Shown here piece by piece: positions 1 through 6,601 of a stretch of 7,002 bases of DNA (positions are counted from its first letter, which is position 1; the number at the start of each line of letters is the position of its first letter). Source of the DNA: Methylovirgula sp. (GTDB lineage Bacteria > Pseudomonadota > Alphaproteobacteria > Rhizobiales > Beijerinckiaceae). The translations under genes and the position numbers were made by a program. Under the pieces are notes generated by a model. That model did not search any database and was not told the DNA's origin. It saw only the letters and a list, made by a program, of their open reading frames with translations. The stretch is taken from the NCBI GenBank assembly GCA_025356505.1, contig JANXSV010000043.1, positions 1 through 7,002 of the forward strand, in the 5' to 3' direction.

Positions 1-109
1 CAGCGCTGGCTATTCTAACGTCCAAAGCCCATCAAACCGCTAAAATTTGCGCAGCCGGGTATTAAGGCACCGGCATTAACCAGCCCTGCAGACATCACAT
101 AACTGCACT
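1..109. other. Non-coding left edge, no supported gene
   Basis: All three + strand frames close early (stops at 16-18, 40-42 and 61-63). The first bases could therefore be the last codons of a gene entering from the left, but none of the three possible tails is recognisable. The only minus-strand frame open here (15-254) has no family-like sequence and runs antisense through the hairpins described below. The segment contains the promoter-like elements reported at 76-103 and nothing else I can support. Confidence 0.4.
76..103 (+). promoter_or_regulatory. Candidate sigma70-type promoter for the small RNA
   Basis: TTAACC (76-81) matches four of six positions of the -35 consensus TTGACA. CATAAC (98-103), 16 nt further on, matches four of six of TATAAT. 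Initiation would be near 110, just ahead of the first hairpin at 125. The match is modest and spacing of 16 is slightly short, so this is a candidate only. It is supported mainly by its position, which would yield a transcript of about 160 nt ending at the strong terminator. Confidence 0.3.
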
Positions 110-199
110 GACATTTTAGCGATTGTGAACCTGCGCTCAAAGGTTCACCTTCCACTTGTTTACAGGATCCCTCTGTCTCTCCTCCAGTTTCGGCTTTGC

Positions 200-239
200 C
201 GAAAAAACAGCAATCGTTGGTTCTCCCCTCTCCAACGAT
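200..239 (-). terminator. Possible weak intrinsic terminator for the mutL transcript
   Basis: Read on the minus strand, the 8-bp stem ATCGTTGG/CCAACGAT (arms at 232-239 and 213-220) is followed after five bases by six T (complement of 202-207). It lies about 50 nt past the mutL stop. The stem is AT/GC mixed and the gap before the T-run is not ideal, so efficiency is uncertain. The stronger GC hairpin at 244-261 has its T-run only on the + strand side. Confidence 0.4.
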
Positions 240-243
240 CGTA

Positions 244-270
244 GCCGGGCGCAAGCCCGGCTTTTTTTTT
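244..270 (+). terminator. Strong rho-independent terminator
   Basis: The perfect 7-bp stem GCCGGGC (244-250) and GCCCGGC (255-261) has a GCAA tetraloop and is followed directly by nine T (262-270). This is a canonical intrinsic terminator for a + strand transcript. No + strand protein gene ends just upstream, which is a main reason for proposing a small RNA here. Confidence 0.88.
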
Positions 271-289
271 GCATTAAACGCTGGCGGGG

Positions 290-2071
290 TTATTTACGCC
301 CGAACAGACGCTCGATGTCGGAAAGCTTCAAGGCGATGTAGGTCGGGCGTCCATGGTTGCATTGGCCCGAACCGGGTGTCCGTTCCATTTCACGTAATAA
401 GGCATCCATTTCTTCGGGGCGCATGCGCCGCCCTGCCCGCACCGAATAGTGACAGGCCATGGTAGCCAGCACATGGTCCAGCTTGCGCTCAAGCGTAGTG
501 CCGTCTTCGCTGAGCGTCTGGGCGATATCGCGAATTTGCGCGGCAATGTCGCCGTCTTTTACTGCCGCAGGAACCTCGCGCACCGCGACAGCGCCTTGAC
601 CAAAACTTTCGATACTCAGACCGAGCTTTTCCAGAGCCCCGGCATTTTCAAGCAAAACTGCAATCTCCCATTCATCCAGCTCGACAATTTCCGGGATCAG
701 CAGCACTTGGCGCGCGATCATGCCTTTGGCGCGCTGCGCCTTCATGCGCTCATACACCAGCCGCTCGTGTGCAGCGTGTTGATCGACGATCACCAATCCA
801 TCGGCTGTCTGCGCGATCAGGTATGTGTCATGCACCTGCGCTTTCACAGCGCCCAAGGGCAGGCTGGATGTGCGCTCGTCGCTCCAGTTGGCCCGCATAT
901 CAACAGAAGCGGGCACATTAAACGCGCGCTGCTCCGCCTCCGCAAAACCTGAACCAGTATCCGTCTGTTCAAACGGCATTGTTTCAAAGCTTTGTGATCC
1001 TACGCGGCTTTGTGATCCTGCGACCTGAGCTGCAAGAACTGAGAACGCCCTATCGCCTCCGGTGGACGTCGCCCGGTGCATCGCCCCTGCCAAAACCTGG
1101 CGCAACGCTCCAATAATCATGCCGCGCACCAGACCGGAATCTTTGAAACGCACTTCCGCTTTTGCTGGATGCACATTCACATCGACAAAATGCGGGTCGC
1201 AGTCGAGAAATAGCGCCACCACCGGATGCCGGTCAGAGGGCAGATAATCCATATAGGCGGCGCGCACAGCCCCGTTGAGCAGCCTGTCTTTGACCGGGCG
1301 GCCATTCACAAATAGATACTGAGCCTGCGCATTGGCGCGGTGAAATGTCGGAAGGCCGACAAAACCGGACAAGGCCAGCCCCTCGCGGCCTGCCATAACC
1401 GGCAAGGCATTGTTGCGAAACTCCGCTCCCAGAACCTGTCCCAGGCGCTGCAAATGCCCGCCTTCCCGCGCGCAAGCCGCATAATTCAAGGCGGTGAAGC
1501 CGTCCCCGGACAAAGAGAAGCCCACCCCCGGATGCGCCATTGCCAGACGCTTGACCACATCCACCACCGCTTGCGCTTCGGAACGCTCCGATTTGAGAAA
1601 TTTGAGCCGTGCTGGAGTGGCGCTAAATAAATCGCGCACCTCCACCCGCGTACCTCCGTTGCAGCCGACGGGATGCACGGCTTGCCTGACGCCGCCCTCA
1701 ACATGAATGGCATGACCAAGGTCTGAACCGCGCGCCCGCGATGTCACGGTGAGGAAAGATACAGACCCTATCGACGGCAGGGCTTCGCCGCGGAAACCGA
1801 GCGTTGCGATGTTCGACAAATCGCCATCAGGGATTTTAGACGTCGCGTGGCGCTCTACCGCCAGCGCAAGGTCGGAGGCGATCATGCCCATGCCGTCGTC
1901 AATCACCCGGATAAGGTCGCAGCCGCCGCGGCCAAGGACGATTTCAACCCGCTTCGCGCCGGCATCGAGGGCGTTTTCCACCAGTTCTTTGACAACTGAT
2001 GCAGGCCGCTCGACAACCTCGCCGGCGGCGATGCGGTCAATCAATATCGGGTCGAGGCGGCGCACAGACAT
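290..2071 (-). CDS. mutL: DNA mismatch repair protein MutL (endonuclease type)
   Basis: MutL couples mismatch recognition by MutS to strand processing in the cytoplasm. The 593-residue product has the GHKL ATPase domain first: KELVENALDAGA (residues 28-39, with E29 as catalytic base and N33 for Mg-ATP), DDGMG (58-62) and GFRGEAL (92-98). The transducer region includes the FVNGRPVKD stretch near 253-261. A low-complexity linker of about 70 residues (roughly 335-405) leads to the dimerisation domain. That domain has DQHAAHERLVYE (about 429-440), matching the metal-binding DQHA(X)2E(X)4E motif, then ACHYSVRAG and a C-terminal CNHGRPT. These are hallmarks of MutL proteins that nick DNA themselves in organisms lacking MutH. 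The start at 2071 is preferred over an in-frame ATG at 2137 because GGAGGG sits 10 nt upstream, the protein begins at the conserved RRLDPILIDRIAAGEVVERP block, and the longer form would overlap the upstream gene. It is last in the M16-M16-mutL cluster, 31 nt after the preceding stop. An 18-bp tandem duplication lies in the linker. Confidence 0.97.
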   Translation of the reverse strand: MSVRRLDPILIDRIAAGEVVERPASVVKELVENALDAGAKRVEIVLGRGGCDLIRVIDDGMGMIASDLALAVERHATSKIPDGDLSNIATLGFRGEALPSIGSVSFLTVTSRARGSDLGHAIHVEGGVRQAVHPVGCNGGTRVEVRDLFSATPARLKFLKSERSEAQAVVDVVKRLAMAHPGVGFSLSGDGFTALNYAACAREGGHLQRLGQVLGAEFRNNALPVMAGREGLALSGFVGLPTFHRANAQAQYLFVNGRPVKDRLLNGAVRAAYMDYLPSDRHPVVALFLDCDPHFVDVNVHPAKAEVRFKDSGLVRGMIIGALRQVLAGAMHRATSTGGDRAFSVLAAQVAGSQSRVGSQSFETMPFEQTDTGSGFAEAEQRAFNVPASVDMRANWSDERTSSLPLGAVKAQVHDTYLIAQTADGLVIVDQHAAHERLVYERMKAQRAKGMIARQVLLIPEIVELDEWEIAVLLENAGALEKLGLSIESFGQGAVAVREVPAAVKDGDIAAQIRDIAQTLSEDGTTLERKLDHVLATMACHYSVRAGRRMRPEEMDALLREMERTPGSGQCNHGRPTYIALKLSDIERLFGRK

Positions 2072-2081
2072 TGGGGAACTA

Positions 2082-2087
2082 CCCTCC
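2082..2087 (-). promoter_or_regulatory. Ribosome binding site that fixes the mutL start
   Basis: The minus strand reads GGAGGG here, ten bases before the ATG at 2069-2071. It lies in the 31-nt gap after the stop codon of the M16 partner gene. It supports the shorter mutL reading rather than the in-frame ATG at 2137, which falls inside the M16 coding sequence. Confidence 0.75.
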
Positions 2088-2102
2088 GATTCGGGGCAGA
2101 AC

Positions 2103-3374
2103 CTACACCCCTTCTGGCTTACCCGCCATTGTAACAAGCAGCTTCTTACCTTCGAACAAACGCTTGGCCACCTGCTTTGCTTCTACCATCGTAACGCCAT
2201 CGATCATCGCATTTCGCTGATCGAGATAGCCGGGTTCGAAGCCTTCCGACTGCAAATTATTAAGTTGGCTGGCGATTTTGCTCGAAGTATCAAAGCGCAA
2301 CGCATAAGACCCGGTGAGATACTTCTTGGCCGAAACCAGCTCTTCCTCAGTTGGTCCATCTGCCGCCATCTTGGCAATTTCATCCTCGATCACCGACAGG
2401 CTTTCCATCGCGCGCTCATTCTTGGTCGATGTGCTGCCGATAAACAGCGCACTATGCTTGGATGTGGAGAGCGATGTGTGAACCGAATAAGCCAAGCCGC
2501 GCTTCTCGCGCACTTCGCGAAACAGCCGCGCCGAAAACACGCCGCCGCCCAGGATATGGTTGACCACAAACCCCGGCACGTGGTCGGGATCTTTGCGGCT
2601 GATGCCAGCCATACCAAACTGGATTGTTGCCTGCGGCACATCCACTTCGACGATTTTGCGCAGTCCCAGTCCATTCAGACCTGCATCCTTCACCACAGAA
2701 CGCGAGCCTTTTTCCGGCCATGCGCCAAACACGTCATCCAGATGTCGGCTCAAATCCGCGGCGCTGATCGCCCCGACAACAGCGATATGCAAGCTGTCAC
2801 GCGCAAAGCAATTATGCCGCAATTGGGTGAGGTCGCCCCGCTGTAACGCTGCAACGCTGTCCAATGTCCCATCTGACGCGCGCGAATAGGCGTGATCGGC
2901 ATAGGCCAGCTCGCGCCAGGCTTCATTGGCCAAATGGTGAGGGTCATGGGCATCGCGCTTGATGCCCGCGATCATCTGCGCCCGCACCCGCTCAAGCGGC
3001 TCTTCTGCCAAGGTTGCATCATTCAATGCCAGCTTGAGCAAATCGAAAGCCGGAGTAAAATGCTTGGTCAACACCCGCATCCGGCCAGAAAAGTAGTCAT
3101 ATCCCGCGCCAAACGACATTTCGATGGCATAATTGTCCAGTTGCTCGTGGAAGCCTTCGGAGTCAAATTTTCCGGCACCCTCATCGAGCAGTCCCGCCAA
3201 CATGCCAGCCGAACCGGACTTGCCTGCCGTATCCTGTGCCGCGCCTCCGTCCACACAGAACTCAACTGCGATCAGCGGAACGGCATAGTCTTCCACCAGC
3301 CACGCGCGGATACCGCTTGCTGTGACAATCTGCTGGACCGTCGAGGCCCGCGATTTTGTTTTAACATCAGACAT
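2103..3374 (-). CDS. M16B peptidase-like subunit lacking the zinc motif
   Basis: This 423-residue protein has the two-half M16 fold seen in mitochondrial processing peptidase and bacterial M16B enzymes. In the position where the neighbouring subunit has HFLEH it reads GMLAG (residues 57-61, in the context KSGSAGMLAGLLDEGA). The zinc ligands and catalytic glutamate are therefore gone. The C-terminal half is well conserved: a glycine-rich LGGGVFSARLF (275-285), then REVREKRGLAYSV with R292 and Y296. This is the R/Y pair that in family heterodimers helps bind substrate in the partner's active site. I infer that it is the non-catalytic, MPP-alpha-like half of a heterodimer with the protein encoded just upstream. 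No signal peptide is visible, so a cytoplasmic location is likely. The start is supported by GAGGAA 11 nt upstream. It follows the catalytic subunit by 47 nt and precedes mutL by 31 nt, consistent with one transcript. Confidence 0.93.
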   Translation of the reverse strand: MSDVKTKSRASTVQQIVTASGIRAWLVEDYAVPLIAVEFCVDGGAAQDTAGKSGSAGMLAGLLDEGAGKFDSEGFHEQLDNYAIEMSFGAGYDYFSGRMRVLTKHFTPAFDLLKLALNDATLAEEPLERVRAQMIAGIKRDAHDPHHLANEAWRELAYADHAYSRASDGTLDSVAALQRGDLTQLRHNCFARDSLHIAVVGAISAADLSRHLDDVFGAWPEKGSRSVVKDAGLNGLGLRKIVEVDVPQATIQFGMAGISRKDPDHVPGFVVNHILGGGVFSARLFREVREKRGLAYSVHTSLSTSKHSALFIGSTSTKNERAMESLSVIEDEIAKMAADGPTEEELVSAKKYLTGSYALRFDTSSKIASQLNNLQSEGFEPGYLDQRNAMIDGVTMVEAKQVAKRLFEGKKLLVTMAGKPEGV

Positions 3375-3421
3375 TAAAAATCCCGTTCCTCGTCAAAAAT
3401 CCAGTTCATCAAATGTGCGAA

Positions 3422-4771
3422 CTATGCGGCTGGCAGCAAAAATCCGGTGACAGAGCATGCCCGATCGAGATATTTCGCGGCTGCCGCCTTAATATCTGCG
3501 GCGCTTAAAGCGTCGATACGCTCGGGCCACTGCTGAATATCTTCGACAGTTTGCCCCGTCGTCAAAGCCACGCCATACCACCGCGCCAACTCGGTTTGGT
3601 TGTCGCGTGAATAAACCGCATCGGCAACCAGCCTTGTTTTTGCGCGTGCCAAATCGCCTTCGTCGATACCTCTAGCAAAAACCTCTGCCATGACCCCATC
3701 AATCGCTTCTTCAAGCGCCTCAAGCGTCACGCCCTCGCTCGGCATCGCATAGATGAAAAAGCGCGTGTCATCCAAAGCCTGACCCCAATAATAGGACCCG
3801 GCCGCAACGGCTATTTTCTGGTCAACAACTAGCGCCTTGTATAGGATGCTGGTTGGCCCGCCGCCCAACACATGTGCCAGAACTTCGAGCGCTTCACCTG
3901 TGGCCTTGCCCCCCGTTGTATAGGACGGAACGAGGTACACGCGCTGATGGCTCGGCTGCTCCACCTTTTCGTCACGCAGGGTAACAAGCTTGTGGGTGCG
4001 CGCCGCTGGCTCTTTTGGACGCTTGCGATGCGGCGCCTCGCCACGCGCGGCAATCATGCCATAAGTCGATTCAGCGAGCCGCTTCACATCCGCTTCGATA
4101 ACGTCACCGGCAACAATCAAAACCGCATTTTCGGGCGTGTAGAAGCGCTGATAATAGTCAAGAGCGTCCTGGCGCCCAAGATCTTCGATTTCATGACCCC
4201 AGCCGATAACCGGCGTGCCGTAGGGATGCCGGGTGAAAAGAGCAGCCTGAACCGCCTCGTTGAGTTCGGATGCCGGATCGGAGTCCGTGCGCATCCGCCT
4301 CTCTTCCAAGACAACATCGCGTTCCGGCGCAACCACTTCATCGGTCAATCGCAGGTTGATCATGCGATCAGCCTCAAGCTCCATCATCTTGCCAAGATGC
4401 TCCTTGGCAATGCGCTGGTAGTAGGCCGTGAAATCATTGGACGTGAAGGCGTTTTCCTGACCGCCCAGTTCCGCGACCAGTTCGGAGAAGGCACCCAGCG
4501 GATTTTTCGTTGTACCTTTGAACATCAAATGTTCAAGAAAATGCGCAATACCGGACTTCGCCATCGGATCATCAGCAGACCCATTACGATACCAGATCAT
4601 GTGCGTAACGATAGGAGCCCGGAGATCGGGGATCACCACAACTTCGAGGCCGTTAGCCAAATGGAAGTGGGAAATGCCAGGCACTGCCGCTGCGCTAAGG
4701 TCACCGCTCTGCGGTGTAAGCCCCACCAGCGCCTGAGGGGAGACAATACTAGAACTGCTTACTTTCGCCAT
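3422..4771 (-). CDS. Zinc-dependent M16 peptidase, catalytic subunit (HxxEH)
   Basis: This 449-residue metallopeptidase of family M16B is related to pitrilysin and the beta subunit of mitochondrial processing peptidase. The inverted zinc motif is intact: H77-F-L-E80-H81 in SGIAHFLEHLMFKGT, with E80 as general base. The third zinc ligand is probably E157 in RDVVLEERRM, 76 residues after H81 as expected. The glycine-rich segment LGGGPTSILYK lies in the second half, and the protein ends in a hydrophobic SVTGFLLPAA tail. The R/Y pair typical of the other subunit is not evident here (the matching stretch reads VVDQKIAVAAGSYYWG). This suggests the active site is completed by the partner encoded next. 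The first 30 residues are Ser/Ala-rich but contain no hydrophobic signal sequence, so the enzyme is probably cytoplasmic. The substrate is unknown; family members degrade peptides. The start has only a modest ribosome site (GCGGAAG, about 5 nt upstream). It is the first gene of the M16-M16-mutL cluster, with a promoter candidate just upstream. Confidence 0.95.
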   Translation of the reverse strand: MAKVSSSSIVSPQALVGLTPQSGDLSAAAVPGISHFHLANGLEVVVIPDLRAPIVTHMIWYRNGSADDPMAKSGIAHFLEHLMFKGTTKNPLGAFSELVAELGGQENAFTSNDFTAYYQRIAKEHLGKMMELEADRMINLRLTDEVVAPERDVVLEERRMRTDSDPASELNEAVQAALFTRHPYGTPVIGWGHEIEDLGRQDALDYYQRFYTPENAVLIVAGDVIEADVKRLAESTYGMIAARGEAPHRKRPKEPAARTHKLVTLRDEKVEQPSHQRVYLVPSYTTGGKATGEALEVLAHVLGGGPTSILYKALVVDQKIAVAAGSYYWGQALDDTRFFIYAMPSEGVTLEALEEAIDGVMAEVFARGIDEGDLARAKTRLVADAVYSRDNQTELARWYGVALTTGQTVEDIQQWPERIDALSAADIKAAAAKYLDRACSVTGFLLPAA

Positions 4772-4820
4772 GTTCGCTTCCGCCCTGAAAAGACACCCGC
4801 AAAAGGGGTTGTTTTTCAGC

Positions 4821-4850
4821 CATATAAGGCGGTACGAGGCGTTTTGTCAG
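4821..4850 (-). promoter_or_regulatory. Candidate promoter of the M16-M16-mutL cluster
   Basis: On the minus strand CTGACA (4845-4850, five of six of the -35 consensus) is followed after 18 nt by TATATG (4821-4826, four of six of TATAAT). With 17-nt spacing the -10 would read TTATAT. Initiation near 4814 would give a 5' leader of roughly 40 nt before the ATG at 4771. It lies in the 82-nt gap after the small membrane protein gene, so the cluster could be transcribed independently of that gene. Confidence 0.5.
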
Positions 4851-4853
4851 CAC

Positions 4854-5021
4854 CTATGCGACAATAAAGTGAAAAAGGTTGAACATAATGAACGCCACGG
4901 AAGCAATAGCCAGCACCAGAAGCGACATGGTGAACTGCTGTTGCGCCACACCTGCCATCGGCGGGAGATCGTAGCCGGAGTGATGTGCATCAAATGTAAC
5001 GATATTTTTGCGAATAGACAT
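4854..5021 (-). CDS. Small single-span membrane protein, function unknown
   Basis: This is a 55-residue protein I do not recognise. Residues 1-31 are polar (MSIRKNIVTFDAHHSG, then a YDLPPMAGVAQQQ stretch). Residues 33-52 are strongly hydrophobic (SLLVLAIASVAFIMFNLF), followed by the short tail HFIVA. R4 and K5 are the only basic residues, and both precede the membrane span. The positive-inside rule therefore predicts an N-in, C-out single-span inner-membrane protein. The chosen ATG has AGAGGAA 7 nt upstream. The frame stays open to an ATG at 5219, but the extra 66 residues look like translated intergenic DNA with no good ribosome site. The gene is co-directional with the M16-M16-mutL cluster, 82 nt upstream of it, and divergent from the aminotransferase gene. 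It could be a small subunit of a membrane complex, but nothing in the sequence identifies a partner. Confidence 0.65.
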   Translation of the reverse strand: MSIRKNIVTFDAHHSGYDLPPMAGVAQQQFTMSLLVLAIASVAFIMFNLFHFIVA

Positions 5022-5027
5022 TGTATG

Positions 5028-5034
5028 TTCCTCT
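5028..5034 (-). promoter_or_regulatory. Ribosome binding site of the small membrane protein
   Basis: The minus strand reads AGAGGAA six bases before the ATG at 5019-5021, a good Shine-Dalgarno match at proper spacing. It is the main evidence that the 55-residue frame is translated, and that translation starts here rather than at 5219. Confidence 0.6.
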
Positions 5035-5108
5035 GTGCCAATAACGCGAACAAACCCGAAAAGGTTCCGGACCGCTGTGCGCTTGCACACATCAGCTACG
5101 AGACACGT

Positions 5109-5122
5109 TGAAACAAGTTTCA
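5109..5122. repeat. 14-bp palindrome in the divergent intergenic region
   Basis: TGAAAC (5109-5114) and GTTTCA (5117-5122) are exact inverted copies separated by AA. They lie between the divergent small membrane protein and aminotransferase genes. The size and symmetry fit a binding site for a dimeric regulator, but no protein can be named and the function is inferred. Confidence 0.4.
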
Positions 5123-5179
5123 GAACAGCACCCGTTACAACCCCGTTCATCTTGCGGCGGGGCATTACAAAGGCTGTAG

Positions 5180-5201
5180 GGGAGGGGTAGCTATCCCTTC
5201 C
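5180..5201. repeat. 22-bp imperfect palindrome upstream of the aminotransferase gene
   Basis: The element is centred on the self-complementary hexamer TAGCTA (5188-5193). Arms at 5180-5187 (GGGAGGGG) and 5194-5201 (TCCCTTCC) pair at six of eight positions, with the other two as G-T wobbles. It ends about 22 bp before the -10-like TATGAT at 5224-5229. It would therefore overlap or abut the polymerase -35 region, a typical operator position. It could also fold as a hairpin in RNA, but no T-run follows on either strand. Confidence 0.4.
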
Positions 5202-5223
5202 GGCAGCAATCTCCCGCATGTCG

Positions 5224-6515
<1,292 letters not shown>

Positions 6516-6526
6516 ACCGACCGGCG

Positions 6527-6593
6527 CCCTCCCTGTTTTGACGGGGAGGGGCAGGGTTACGAAGTTGCGAGCGCCGCTCCGGCTCACGGCGCT
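6527..6593. terminator. Convergent spacer with two hairpins, possible terminators
   Basis: Two perfect inverted repeats occupy the 86-bp gap between convergent genes. They are CCCTCCC/GGGAGGG (6527-6533 and 6544-6550, 10-nt loop) and AGCGCCG/CGGCGCT (6570-6576 and 6587-6593, 10-nt loop). Neither is followed by a T-run on the strand where it would act, so neither is a canonical intrinsic terminator. Their placement between two converging genes suggests transcript ends or 3'-end protection. This is inferred from position only. Confidence 0.35.
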
Positions 6594-6601
6594 AAATACG
6601 T

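Larger units (their letters stand above)
110..270 (+). ncRNA. Probable trans-acting small RNA with anti-Shine-Dalgarno motifs
   Basis: The + strand shows four inverted repeats in series. They are GTGAACCT/AGGTTCAC (125-132, 141-148, 8-nt loop), TTTCGGC/GCCGAAA (188-194, 198-204, 3-nt loop), ATCGTTGG/CCAACGAT (213-220, 232-239, 11-nt loop) and the GC-rich terminator stem at 244-261 followed by nine T. Between hairpins 1 and 2 lies CTCCTCC (179-185), which is complementary to a Shine-Dalgarno sequence. The loop of hairpin 3 (221-231) is also C/U-rich (TTCTCCCCTCT). No open frame with coding character fits the segment. Tandem hairpins exposing CUCC-type anti-SD motifs and ending in an intrinsic terminator are the known design of several alphaproteobacterial sRNAs, such as the alpha-r14 family. 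Here I infer the class from architecture and cannot assign a family. The 5' end is estimated from the weak promoter at 76-103; the 3' end is firm. The alternative is a long structured 3' UTR of an upstream + strand gene. The RNA converges on mutL, whose stop codon lies 19 nt beyond the T-tract. Confidence 0.5.

Noticed and set aside
62..79. Two TTAA half-sites suggesting a CtrA box upstream of the RNA
   Set aside because: The half-sites are separated by 10 bp, whereas the CtrA site needs TTAA-N7-TTAA.
15..254. Minus-strand frame of 79 codons downstream of mutL
   Set aside because: It runs through four inverted repeats and the terminator, has no good ribosome site, and its product resembles no family. 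An RNA explanation fits better.
449..952. + strand frame of 167 codons inside mutL
   Set aside because: It is antisense to the conserved MutL C-terminal domain, with no ribosome site and no recognisable motifs.
2072..2137. 22-residue N-terminal extension of MutL
   Set aside because: It would overlap the preceding gene and carries no conserved MutL sequence, whereas GGAGGG is placed correctly for the ATG at 2071.
1749..2846. Long + strand open frame of 365 codons antisense to mutL and the M16 partner gene
   Set aside because: It spans the junction of two well-supported minus-strand genes, has no family-like motifs, and is rich in His, Arg and Ser as expected for a shadow frame.
3872..4867. 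Long + strand open frame of 331 codons antisense to the catalytic M16 gene
   Set aside because: It lies opposite a protein with an intact active site and shows no recognisable domain. Its composition is that of a complementary-strand shadow.
5076..5089. TGTGC-GCTT-GCACA hairpin in the divergent region
   Set aside because: The arms are only 5 bp with no T-run or conserved context; it is compatible with chance in GC-rich DNA.
5022..5219. 66-residue N-terminal extension of the small membrane protein
   Set aside because: It has no Shine-Dalgarno sequence for the far ATG, includes both palindromes of the divergent region, and would add Arg/Cys-rich sequence without a recognisable fold.
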